Source: Gentiana macrophylla
Lineage: Eukaryota; Streptophyta; Magnoliopsida; Gentianales; Gentianaceae
Assembly (NCBI GenBank): GCA_026214975.1
Contig: CM047806.1
Coordinates: 104,045,345 to 104,109,344 of the forward strand
Direction: 5' to 3'
DNA: 64,000 nt
Every line of letters starts with the position of its first letter. Position 1 is the first letter of the stretch. The notes beneath the pieces are model-generated. The model worked only from the letters and a program-made list of their open reading frames with translations, searched no databases and was not told the origin of the DNA. Shown piece by piece: positions 22,849-32,789 of this stretch. Position numbers and translations under genes: made by a program.

Positions 22849-24794
22849 TCATTCTCTCCCAACACTATCTGTTTCTACAAGCCGCGGTCTGATTTGGTTT
22901 ATCTGAGATTTGATTTGATGGTTCTTTGGGAATATTCCATGGATGACTGAACCTCTCTCTCGATAAACGCGAAGTGGCGTCCTTGGCCCCTTGGTCTTGT
23001 TTGTTCCCCTCGTGCTTATATTTATTTGCTGGTCCCTCACGGATCGACCTTTCTCCTCGCGCCTCGGGGTGAAGCATTCATCGGTAATATGACCATGGTC
23101 CTTGTGATAGTCGCGATGTTTGGATTTATCGCGACTATCGGGTCGCCCGCGTAGGCTTGGGTTTGTCAAAATGTTCGTGAATCTCAAAGCAGTATTTGGG
23201 ATGCTTTGGTGTTGAAGCGGGGTAAAGTTGTCCTCGCCGAATTTGTATGGTTTCTTTACTTCAGCGATCACGATTAGCCTCTCGACCCACTTTTCCGCTT
23301 TTCACGATCATCCGTGCGATCCTCCTTTGGTGAACGTGGCTCTGCCTTAGGTTTTGTTTTCCCTGAGGATGGTGCTTCGCTGACCCCCATCATTCTTGCC
23401 CTTTCTAACATCTCCCTGAGACCCGCTTTGGGAGGCCGCAGATTGAATTCAGTCTTCATCGGGCCTTTGGCGATTCGGTGAGAAGCACGTTATGACCGCG
23501 TCGTCCGGGATGTTTCTCGTCGATCATATGTTCTGATGAATCGCTCGTAATACTCTTTTCCCAACTCATGTCCTCCCATACGAACTTCATACAGGTCCTC
23601 AATGGTTTTCTTTGGTCGGCTTGCCGATTCAAATTCTCTGACAAACTTTTCCGATAAATCTTCCCAACTTTCAACTGAGCCGCGAGGAAGCCCGCGTATC
23701 CAGGACGCAGCTCTATCTTGCATGCTACCGACCAAAGCAATGCACCATGCGGACTTATTTTGTGTGGCAAGGGTGATGCGACCCTGGAGCGCGTGAGCGA
23801 TCGTTTGGGCATGAGTTCCCGTTGTAATAGTTATAAGCGGGATAACTAACCTTTTCTCTGCCGGGAGGCGGCGTTTACGTGATCCTCTGGCGAGCATGTC
23901 GATTCCCGAGATTGGGGCGACTTTCTCGACTGGCCTCGCCTTTTTTAATTCTGCGAGCTCTTTCTTCATTACCTCCATCTGTTCTGCCAAGATAGGGTCA
24001 AACCTTGGTCGCGACTGTGTTTGCGTATCAGCTCGCTCCGCTCTGTGCTCTGATTCCCTAGGATCTCGCGATCCTTCTTGGCGGGCCCTTTTTTCTCTGA
24101 TGATCATGCGCGCATCCTGCGCGTGTCTATCCTGCTGAATGGGTGCTTCTCCCCCGGGAAGGCTGAGACGACTCGGGGCCGAGGCCTTGTCCTTCTCACC
24201 TAACCTTTTGAAAGCGGATTCTTTATCGGCCCTCTTTCCTTTTTGATGATCGCGATCTTGGCGGGCCGAAGTTTGTGGAATATCTCTCCTCGGTCCGTTG
24301 CGACCCGAAGAGTGTACGCTCTCCTCTATATCGATCTGTTGAATTTGGCTCTGGCGACCTTTATCTAAGACCGCAGGAGCGGTTTCATTTCTGGGAGGAT
24401 TCGGGGGTCGAATCGACATTGGGGCCTGGCCCTTAGCCACAAGACGAGAGTTGGTGAGATACATGGTTTCCGCGTACCTCGCATATTCTCTCATTTCTGC
24501 TATCTCCGGGTCCTCCTGAGAACCTTGTCCTCCCTCAGAGGTCGGTCATTGGCTCCCCTGTGACCTTTCTCTTTCTCGGCGAGCCTCGTCAAGAGTAGCA
24601 ATAGCCTCTTTTGACTTGGCTTTTTGATTAATGACATTTCGAGCGTCGCTGGGTGCCAAGACCCCTCTTTGCGATCCTTCTCTTTCTGCTGGGAGATTGT
24701 CAACCGTTTCTCCCACGCCCTCTCCACGAGTCTGATGCAGCGTAACACCTTTTACGGGGGTTTGGGGTATTATGTGTCCTTTACTTCCTACCAT
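22849..24794 (-). pseudogene. Element B gag
   Basis: 24494-23490 is a long charged region (RARQEGSRDPRESEHRAER, then EQMEVMKKELAELKKARPVEK coiled coil) leading into the gag domain: SWIRGLPRGSVESWEDLSEKF, then KKTIEDLYEVRMG. 23271-22849 has a His/Cys knuckle-like motif (DYHKDHGHITDECF). The N-terminal part is in 24794-24500. About four frame changes. Gag packages the genomic RNA. Confidence 0.85.
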
Positions 24795-25085
24795 CTCTGT
24801 GGGGTGGCTTTTTACGGGAAAAACAGCGGCAAGAAGGGTTTATTTGTGTATGTTATGCCTATGGAAATGATTTGCTTAAAAGGGGCTTTGTCTTGATAGG
24901 GGTTTTTGAAGTAGAAAAGGTCACCTTTTATGTTATTCCTTTGATAAGGGAATAAAAACAAAAGCGGTTTGAGGGCTTTCTTTGTAAGATTACCTCTTTT
25001 TCGATATGAGCTCTTGATCAGCCTTCTGATGATGCAGAAATGGACCTCCTTTTAGATTAACCGCTTTCCCGGTAACGGAGCCAAC
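24795..25085 (-). other. Element B leader and primer-binding site
   Basis: Non-coding leader between the 5' LTR and gag. Directly after the LTR, the minus strand reads TTGGCTCCGTTACCGGGAAA (25066-25085), a tRNA 3'-end complement by position and form; I cannot assign the tRNA with certainty. Confidence 0.6.
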
Positions 25086-25700
25086 TGATGATGCAAAAAT
25101 CATCACGGTAGCGCAGTGGTGGATGTTTTGGGGGATATCTGGCTTATCTGTTGGTGATTTTAGGGTATGTTAGCCGGAGGTTTGCGGTGGCGATAGGAGT
25201 TGAGGGAGAGAGTATTTCAGCAGAGCTTTTTCTTATTCTTTTATTCTCATCCTCGAATTAGGTTACACAAGACTTCCTTTTATAGGAAGAGAAATCTTAG
25301 GAGCCAAGTAATGGACCAATGCTGCGAAGCAGCTTAGTCACTAATCTTACTTAATAGTTAAGCAAACACTAAATATCTAACCACAAGTGGGTAAAGTATC
25401 TAGCAGCTAGTGGGTATAATATCTGGGCGGCGATCCTTCGGGATTCATGGGGCCGCCAACACTGTTCTTTGCCTTTGCTCCCTGTTTCTTCTCAAGTCTC
25501 ATGCGGCCCTTTAAGGGCAATCGATCCAAGGCCTCGATCCGGCCCTCTAGCCCTGGCGACGCTCTAGGAGGGGTTGATGGTAGCGGCCTTTACTAGATAT
25601 CATTGGCGTCGCCGTTGCTGTGGTCGCGGACCTGCCTCAGGCGTGGTGAACCATAGGCTCTTTCCAGGACTAGACGGTGGCGACATTATTTATATCATCA
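25086..25700 (-). repeat. Element B 5' LTR
   Basis: 615 bp, matching 12210-12824. Followed by the CAAAC target duplication at 25701-25705. Confidence 0.93.
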
Positions 25701-26501
25701 CAAACTAGAATGATAAAACCGTAAAAACAAGGTAAAAAGGCCAGACGCCCGTTTGACCTCTTATGGACGCCCATCCGAAATGAGACGCCCGTCCACTAAA
25801 CCCCAAACGCCCGTCTGCCAAAAACAGCTACATCCTGAATCAAAAATCTAACCTCAGACGCCCGTCTGCCTATTGCAAACGCCCGTCACGGGCTCTTAGG
25901 TCTCGGGCGCCCGTGCGCTAATTCAGACGCCCGTCCGCCTGGGTTTTTCCCAAAACGCTAAATCTTCACGGCTCGATTTCTGAGTCGTTTCTAACCTAAT
26001 TAACATCTTTTTCAGCACAGTAAAATGTAGAAAACATATCTAATCATCCCAAGATTTACCTAGGATCCTTGATCAACGAAAAACACATCTTTTACTAGCA
26101 TCTACACGTCTCAAAAGCATAATCTAAACTTCACGAATCATGACCGAGATCATAGGAAGAGTTTCTTACCTAATTGCTGCCAAAAAACCAGATTAAACAG
26201 CCATGAAAATCTACAACACTTCTCAACAATCTGATCCCCAAGCGTTGCCCTTCTCACAACGATCCCAAATAACGGTCAAGAACTGCCTCAGTTATTGTGT
26301 AAACTCTCCTAACCTTTTTCTCTTCTCAAAATTGCGCAGAGAAGGAGATGAAAAGCTGATTTCTGAATTTGTGTCTAGGTTATGGGATTATTGTATGTAA
26401 TTTTCCTTAAATACCAATTTCCCATGAAAGAAAAAGAAATAATAATATTTCGTTTTCGCAAAATGACACGTCTGCCCTTTTCCAAAAATTGGAATATAAC
26501 A
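25701..26501 (-). repeat. Element A 5' LTR, right part
   Basis: Resumes the A LTR interrupted at 12209 and aligns to ~4880-5891. It carries the second ACGCCCGT array (25742-25945). It lacks the (TA)n tract seen at 5679-5767. Ends ...GGAATATAACA. Confidence 0.9.
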
Positions 26502-26606
26502 ATTATATACATGATTAACTTTTAAATTTAAAAGTCGAATTAGGTACAGGGGTGAGTTTCAATTCCCGTATATAATGTATACGGAAGTTGTTTTACCGTA
26601 GCTAAT

Positions 26607-27151
26607 CGTAAAGTCCCATATCGGTAAAAGAAGTAGAATGCTCACCCCCATATAAGTGCGAGACATAAATGTTTTGTCAACTCGGGCTAGCCCTTTTAGA
26701 CCAAGCGAGGACGACGTTCTAAGCTGTTGACCGGACCATTTAGGACGGCGGTCTAAGCTGTTGACCGGACCATTTATGACTTATTTAGCGCTACCAGGCA
26801 CATGTCTGGGGGCGTTACAGAATGATATTTAGAGCCGACTATCAGAGGGAACTATGCACTGCACCGTACAAGAAGGCGGTGTAAGGATTGCCTCTTCTTA
26901 CCTCTGGTAGGGACAATCCGGGAACAGTCTTGGCTGTCCTGGCGAGGATGCCAGACCCTTATAAGGGGGTTGAATGTAAAGTCGCTCATCGATCAAGTAG
27001 TAGAATGTTCATCCCGTATAAGTGTGAGACATAAAGGTCTTGTCAACTCTGGTTAGCCCTTTTAGACCAAACGAGAACGGCGGTCTAAGCAGGTGATCGG
27101 ACCATTTATGACCCATTTAGCGCTACCAGACACAGGTCATGGGTCATTACA
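26607..27151 (+). mobile_element. TRIM retrotransposon, copy 2
   Basis: LTR1 26607-26819 (213 bp) and LTR2 26975-27151 (177 bp). LTR1 has an internal ~36-bp duplication of GGCGGTCTAAGCTGTTGACC. LTR2 starts TGTAAAGTC and ends ATTACA; LTR1 starts CGTAAAGTC and ends GTTACA. The target duplication CTAAT is perfect (26602-26606 and 27152-27156). PBS-like TGATATTTAGAGCC follows LTR1 (tRNA-Met type), and AAGGGGGTTGAA precedes LTR2. Internal region 155 bp, no ORF. It relies on other elements for mobility. Confidence 0.85.
26613..26655 (+). promoter_or_regulatory. USE-like element plus TATA box in TRIM LTR1
   Basis: GTCCCATATCG (26613-26623) and TATAA (26651-26655), 27 bp apart. The pair in LTR2 is more decayed (GTCGCTCATCG at 26981, TATAA at 27017), but the spacing is kept. 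Confidence 0.5.
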
Positions 27152-27269
27152 CTAATAACCCGTTTTTCATATATATTATATACGAAATTTTTCCCGTAGA
27201 TATAGATACGGTTTTTACCTAACTCCCCACTTTGTCTCCTTCATTACGCAGATCGAACGTAGATATAGA

Positions 27270-27665
27270 ATGCAAATTTTCAAATTAGCTTCAGCTACTC
27301 ACTTAGAAATTTCAACTTCAAATAGTAGAATGGCCGGATTTGATGACCGTGTTGGTGGTGTATTTGGCCGTGGTGGTGATTTAAGCCGAGGTGGTGGTGG
27401 GGCTGGATTTAATGGTGGTGTTGGTGATGTTGTACTTGGTGGTGGTGTTGGTGGTTTTGGTGATGGATTGGGCCTTTTGTAGGTGGTGGTGGTGGGGGTG
27501 GATGTTTTGGGCCTTTTGTAGGTGGTGGTGGTGGATTTGGGGCTTTTGGTGGTGGTGGTGGTGGAATTGGTGCTTTTGGTTGAGGTGCTCTTGGTGGTGG
27601 TGGTGGTGGTGGACTTGGTGCTCCTGGTGGTGGTGGTGGCGGCGGTGGTGACAGCATCCCCGGTC
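27270..27665 (+). pseudogene. Glycine-rich (or antisense proline-rich) block, copy 2
   Basis: Reads MAGFDDRVGGVFGRGG from 27330 and stays Gly-rich to 27481, where a TAG ends the frame; a shifted frame continues Gly-rich (GGGGGFGAFGGGGGGIGAFG) to ~27580. On the minus strand 27657-27409 is an 82-residue Pro-rich frame with PPPPPKAP and PPPPTKGP repeats. No splice or promoter context was seen. A former glycine-rich-protein gene is possible; an expanded trinucleotide repeat is the simpler reading. Confidence 0.35.
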
Positions 27666-28035
27666 TGAGACTTCCTCACCCAGCGGTATTTTACATATTT
27701 AGAAATTTTCATTTGATTATGTAGTATTATGTATTATGTAACGATATGAGATTACATATTATATAACATTTAAATTGAAAGTTGTATCATATTGTATTTA
27801 GAAACTTTTTGTAAATGTATTTAGGTTTAGAGCCCCCTGATTTACCGTATTAATTCAGTGTTTAATTTGAATCTGTAAGTACACTATTATAAAACTGTAG
27901 AATAGATTGTACTACTTTTACATTATGCAGTTTAGATTAGATCCCTGATTATCATTTTTTTTTTTGCTTATTTAGGTGTAGATCCCTTATTATCATTTTT
28001 TTGCCTATGTATGTTACACAACTTAGTTTAAATTT

Positions 28036-28720
28036 AGGGTGAATGAGGAAGAATAACACAAACATTTCACCAATTAAATAGAATGTCAGTTTTTTGAAAC
28101 TTTTGCATAAAGAAAAAACCTATTTTTCTTTTTTTATTTTTATTTTAATTTATTCAAAAAAAAAAAAACTTCTCTCTCTCATTCATATTTTTAAACACTC
28201 ATATCTCTTAATCTAGAACTTCAAATTTGAAAATTATTTCACCAATTTTTTTCCTTTTTTTCATGCTCTTTATTTTGACACAACATTCAACATATTCCGA
28301 CGTGATTTCTGAAAATTCGCTGTAGAAATTTACTAGTGTTCAAAATTCACTATCGATATTCACTGATTTTCGAGATTCACTAGGGAGATTCACTGAGTGA
28401 ATTTAGATAGTGAATCTCACGAAAAACGATGTAAAAGTCTCAAAACGAAGAGCATAAAAAATAAAAAAATTCGTTAATTTTTCATCACATTTGAAGATCT
28501 AGATCAAAAGATATATTTGTTTGAAAATCGGGAGAAAGAAAAAAAAAAGTCCCAGGTATAGGACAAATGCATTTTTTTTTAATTTTAATTTTAATTTTTT
28601 TACTTTCCTTCAGGCTATAAAAAATATAGAAGTTGTCATTCTCCCAAAAAAAATATGTAGCTGTCCCGCTACTCAAAAATATTCCAAAAGCTCCTTATTC
28701 CTAATTCTCCATTAAATTTA
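28036..28720. mobile_element. Foldback MITE (Mutator-like), 685 bp
   Basis: Present only in copy 2 of the tandem unit; copy 1 shows the empty site near 2261-2271. It is flanked by TTTAAATTT (28027-28035 and 28721-28729), a 9-bp duplication typical of Mutator-like elements. The whole element is a long imperfect inverted repeat: 28200-28240 pairs with 28480-28515, 28260-28280 with 28440-28470, and the outer GGGTGAATGAGGAAGAATAA with the inverse of the right end. AT-rich, with A/T runs; no coding capacity. Confidence 0.75.
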
Positions 28721-29358
28721 TTTAAATTTGTATCATTTTATATTTATAATATAATAATTGTATAGTTTTATAATATACGTCATGCATATAATACATTCTA
28801 ATGTGATGGAAGGTTGGGAAATACGATCAATACAACAAATCAACATTGCAACGAATCAAAATACTGCACATTCCATGGTACGCCTCGACCTGATGAGGTT
28901 CTTAGATATGCATGTTTCCGAAGGATGTTTTCGAATCCTTCTGATCCACACAGTCGGCGAAATCCACAGGGAAAAATGGCTCATAATGAGCCTTATTTAA
29001 AGTGGCGAGTAGTCTACTTGATATTAATTTAAGATAGTATGCAATAACAATTATGGGGAGCCTACCGTTTCATTAAATACTACTTAAAAATTAGATAATT
29101 ATATGCTTTTAAATCACTCGATTCGGATATCGGGTGAATGAGAAATTAATGTTAAAGTTAGAGGAAATGATGCTTATTCAAATCGAATAAGTTTATTCGA
29201 ACGGTTGCATCTGTTCAATCAAACTGAACCGTACTGGTGCAACCTTTTGGTTCAAGAGATGTGGCCATTTGGTTCAAGAGTTGCATCAGCTCGGCTCATT
29301 AAGTTGCATCTTTTAGGATGAACCAATACGTAAGAAGAGTTGCGTCATTTATTGTGTT

Positions 29359-30152
29359 ACACAATCTGCTTCTATGACAGAATAAGACTCCAATCTGTAA
29401 AACATATTGGAAGGTTGCTTTTCTTTTATAAATACAAGTATTCCCCAAATGAAAATTACACAATTTCTTTACACAAAATATTCTGCAGAAATTGGGAACA
29501 ACATATTTTATACTTCGCATTTTTCAAAGTCAATAAGAGATTTCATATCAGGCTTTCGAGTTCGCTGCTTCTGATTCATTACAAGTGCCATATGATCAGA
29601 AGGTAAGGATTGTTATATCTTGAAAGACGATTGCGATTACCGTGGGCACGAAATTGGTGCAAATTTGTCTTAAGGATAGAGTGCCAACTTGCCTCAATCC
29701 ATAAGGTTTTTTTTTCACGTTTCTGTCGTTTTAATTTTTAGCATTTGTGTATTTGTTTAATCTATGTCTAAATTGGTGTTGATAGCATGCTAATTGGGTT
29801 AAAGGTGCTAACAATCCCCAGGCATTATATTGAGCCTCCTTATATACCGTAGCTCATAGAAAATTTCATCAGGTCTGCTCAATAGAGCATCTTTCACATT
29901 CTCAGTAGCTTGGTAAAGCCTCAACCGAAGGTGAGGCATTCGTTAGATCAAAAAATTAATGTCTGTTTCGCTGGCTTTTCCCAACATCTTATTCACTTAT
30001 CGTCATGATGATGACCGCGTAACACATCATTATGATTACCATATTATGGATCTACGACATAACCGAACTTTTCATTAATTCATACCAATAACGCAAATAA
30101 TGGTATGATACATACAAGGTATAAAAACATTACCACAAATTCGAAAAACCAA
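29359..30152. other. Non-coding, no recognised feature
   Basis: AT-rich sequence with only short spurious frames (for example 29340-29606). I see no promoter, repeat or RNA gene here. Confidence 0.5.
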
Positions 30153-30913
30153 CTGATAATATCGGAATTATCACAATCATATTTAAGATGGATTTACGAT
30201 CACTAATAAAAAACACTCTTTTGCTACACTAGTTTTTGCAATACACACAAAAAAATGTGGGTTAACATATATTTAGCTAAACTTATTTGCCATGCTAGTG
30301 TTGCTAAAAGTAAGTATATAGAAATAGTTTTTATTATGTGTGGCAAAGAAGAGTGTAACAAAAGAGTGTTTTTCTTATAGTGGGTGAATGTAGTGGTGAT
30401 TTGTGGTGGTTTACGATATAGATATCTGTGGTGATTTTGAATGATGTGATATAAAAAGCGAGAGAACAAGCAATCGTTGATGAATTCACGAGAGGTTATG
30501 CAGATTGTGTATTAACTTGTTCTTTTGAGGTACAAACGGCCGCTATTTATAGTGCTAAGAGATGGCGGTTACACAAAAGTACAATTAAAATACAATTAAC
30601 ACGATTAACGGCGTGGTCAACGTGATGGCATCCGTTTTGGGGCGAGCTCTATGATAGCCGTAGCGGGTTGCAACTTTGTAACTATTGAGTTCTAACTTCT
30701 GTTGCCTGATTTAGCAGGCTTGGTCAGAGCTGGTCGGACTGCAAGCTAAAGTTGAACGAGTCGGCCCCTATTGCTTCTCTCCTTCCTGCAGAAAGGCGGG
30801 CTGATGGCTTTTGTTTGATCGTCGTTCATTGCCCTACCAATGATAGACATCGTAAAGGCATTGGGCGAGCTGGATTGAAGCCCGGTCCAGTCTTTCTTAC
30901 GAGGTGCGGTAAG
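30153..30913 (-). repeat. Possible LTR fragment (Tat-like), interrupted by element C
   Basis: Starts CAAC|TGATAATATCGGAATTATCAC, similar in design to B's LTR start (TGATGATGCAAAAATCATCAC). It contains a similar mid-section (GAGGTACAAACGGCCGCTATTTATAG) and a dense GC-richer end. Element C sits in it at 30913, so a continuation would be at 45569 onward. No second LTR or coding region was found. Confidence 0.35.
30201..30382. mobile_element. CACTA-type MITE, 182 bp
   Basis: Starts CACTAATAAAAAACACTCTTTTG and ends with its inverse (…CAAAAGAGTGTTTTTCTTATAGTG). The terminal inverted repeat is ~30 bp with few mismatches and resembles the CACTACAAGAAAA ends of plant CACTA elements. No clear 3-bp target duplication (GAT/GGT). 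Confidence 0.75.
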
Positions 30914-31249
30914 TGATGGGAGTCAACTTTACGTGACTCCGGTGCATTAATTACCCCCGCTTATCACACTTTCAGCACAATTTTGGGTAAATTAGACCAT
31001 TTTCGGGGTGATATCGTGAGCTTATGGCACGGGGAACGAATCCGTCACTTTGATGAATTCATACCCCTTTTTGTTAATATTAACCCCATTCCCGAGCACT
31101 TTTACCCTCCGGAATTGTTTGGATGTTTGTGGTTGTTTATGACATTGAAGGGTATTGGTGTCTCGAGGACCCGGAAGATGACAATTTGTGGTGAAAAAGC
31201 ATAACCGAGGCAAGGCGAGGGTCAAAAGGGAGAAAAGTGAAGACGGGGA

Positions 31250-31555
31250 AGCAGGGGTTCAAGCGCGTGTTTGAACCCTCCAAACGCGTTCCACACAAAG
31301 CGCGCGTTTGAATCCCTAAACGCAGCGTTCGAGAGTTGATTTGGTTGAGTTGAAGCCCTCTAAACGCGCCGTTTGAAACCAGGCCAACCAGCGTTCCAAG
31401 ATCTAAACGCGCGTTTGAACCTTCCCAAACGCGTTCGGATGAAGAAACGATCAAGCCACGCCTGAAATTATGTGTAGCATGCGTTTATTAGCGCTAGCAG
31501 CGCGTTTGAAGATGCCAACGCCCGTTCCAACCCTCTAAACGCGCGTTTGGACCAT
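31250..31555. repeat. AAACGCGCGTTT motif array, 5' LTR of C
   Basis: About ten to eleven copies of AAACGCGCGTTT-like motifs in 300 bp directly upstream of the TATA box. The best form is the 14-bp palindrome CAAACGCGCGTTTG; variants include AACGCCCGTT and AAACGCGTT. The 3' LTR has the same array (44140-44445). Confidence 0.85.
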
Positions 31556-31582
31556 TTTTTGCAAAGCAGATTTTCCTTCACC

Positions 31583-31590
31583 TATAAATA
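31583..31590 (+). promoter_or_regulatory. TATA box of element C LTR
   Basis: CCTATAAATACCC, about 25 bp past the last array motif. The same box stands at 44467-44474 in the 3' LTR. Expected start of the genomic RNA some 30 bp downstream. Confidence 0.75.
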
Positions 31591-32678
31591 CCCCCTTAGA
31601 CATTTTCTTAAAAAAAAGGCTTTTCTTAGCAACACTCTACCCATCTTTTGCTCGAATTTTGTAATAGCTTAGAATACTCTCTCTTAGTGTAAATCAACAA
31701 TATCTTAGCATAATCTTTCCATTTCTTAGCTTAGATTTTCATTCCAAACACTAAGAGACCACCTTTAAATTACTTCTCTATTTTGTACTTTTTGGATCTA
31801 ATCTCAATTTACTGCAATTTTATGGTATATCTCTCTTCTCTTTTACTTGTTATGGCTCTTATTTACTTGTTTTATGCATGTTTTGATTAATATAATGTGT
31901 AGCTAAACATCTTCATAGCCAAATCATGTGAAATTTAGTGAAATCACCCTTTGGGTGATGAAATTGGGAGTGGGTAGTGCTTTTATTGTTGTTCCTTGCG
32001 TATTTCACGTCTTAGAACTCGTTATAACAGTTTGGGCTAGATTGATCACCTAGGTCAAAAATCACACACATCACTCTTGAGAGTTGTTCGAGAGAGAGGG
32101 TGTGGGAAAAGGGTTCTAGGATCGCATTGTAGTGCGAGGGCTACTCGTTTTCAACGTTTACACGGCTCTTGTGCATGATTGTCTTGTGGAGGAATCTCTC
32201 TTAGGATAGGTTAGTTGACTTGACATAAGGTGTTGGGGAAGAGTTGTTCGGACCTTAGCACCGAATTAGGAGCACGTACCCGTGAAATTGAATGCAAGAG
32301 TTAAATCGTTATTGCACACTCCGGTTTTGTCTTTCCTTTGGGTGATATTAGCTATTTTGATCATGGTTCGGCTATGTTCCTTAATCTATCTTTAAACCGA
32401 GTAGTTTAATCTTCTTTCTCTCTTTTTATCTTTAGACTCGTTAGTTAGATTCATTTAGTGCCGTTGTAGTAAACAAAACCTTAAGAACTTTGATCACCTA
32501 GACTAAGCATTACGTTCACTTTGGTACTTACAAACACGATTCCTTTGGGTTCGACCTCGTACTCCTGTAGCTATTCTAGCAATCGACCCGGTACACTGCC
32601 GGTTAGAGAGTTAGTTTACCCACGGTTTCGAGTCCTTATAAATTGTTTTTGTTGGGGTAAATTCTATGCTCATCAAAA

Positions 32679-32696
32679 TGGCGCCGTTGCCGGGGA
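32679..32696 (+). other. Primer-binding site (tRNA-Asp)
   Basis: TGGCGCCGTTGCCGGGGA three bases after the LTR end; exact complement of the plant tRNA-Asp 3' end as used by Athila elements. Confidence 0.9.
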
Positions 32697-32789
32697 TTTG
32701 TGTGCTATTTGTGATATCTTGTAAGTGAACCGAAGGCTTGGGCCTAGGTTTTATTTTACTGTTTTCTTGTTGTTTGCTTTTTGTAGTGC

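Larger units (their letters stand above)
12210..25700 (-). mobile_element. Element B: Ty3/gypsy, Tat lineage (Retand-like)
   Basis: 13,491 bp. LTRs are 12210-12824 and 25086-25700 (615 bp each, ends TGATGATG...CATCA). Target duplication CAAAC is perfect. Minus-strand order from 25085: leader, gag, PR, RT, RNase H, second (archaeal-type) RNase H, IN. There follows ~6 kb that holds a plus-strand (antisense) gene and a tandem array. The dual RNase H and long 3' region with an antisense ORF define the Tat lineage. No chromodomain. The LTRs differ at about five positions, so insertion is recent, yet the coding frames are heavily broken. Confidence 0.92.
3717..26501 (-). mobile_element. Element A: Ty3/gypsy chromovirus (Tekay-like), degenerate
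   Basis: LTR retrotransposon read on the minus strand. Its 3' LTR is the left one (3717-5891) and its 5' LTR the right one (11021-26501, split by element B). LTR ends are TG...CA (in plus orientation TGTA... and ...ATTACA or ...ATAACA). A PPT adjoins the left LTR and a tRNA-Met-like PBS adjoins the right one. The internal region 5892-11020 encodes gag, protease, RT, RNase H, integrase and a C-terminal chromodomain, the order and ending of chromoviruses. Target duplication is ATTA (4 bp, possibly an eroded 5). Without B the element is about 9.3 kb. Several stops and frameshifts make it non-autonomous as read here. Confidence 0.9.
26502..29358. repeat. Tandem unit, copy 2, right part
   Basis: Continues 3039-3716 and aligns to ~745-2887 in the same order: TRIM, GGT-rich block, AT-rich stretch, closing block. 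It is longer by 685 bp because of a MITE at 28036-28720. Confidence 0.8.
30914..32675 (+). repeat. Element C 5' LTR
   Basis: 1762 bp. Contains a motif array (31250-31550), TATA box at 31583-31590, and a long R/U5 region. The differences from the 3' LTR concentrate in the motif array. Confidence 0.95.

Noticed and set aside
29340..29606. 88-codon ORF after the tandem unit
   Set aside because: AT-rich random frame with an overlapping antisense frame of equal quality and no homology I recognise.
30983..31204. Repeated ORF in both LTRs of element C (also 43863-44084)
   Set aside because: Only 73 codons inside U3, with no domain; conserved merely because LTRs are copies.
31250..31555. Repeated short motif as possible CRISPR or centromeric satellite
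   Set aside because: Spacing is irregular and motifs are 10-14 bp; this is a promoter-type motif cluster in an LTR.
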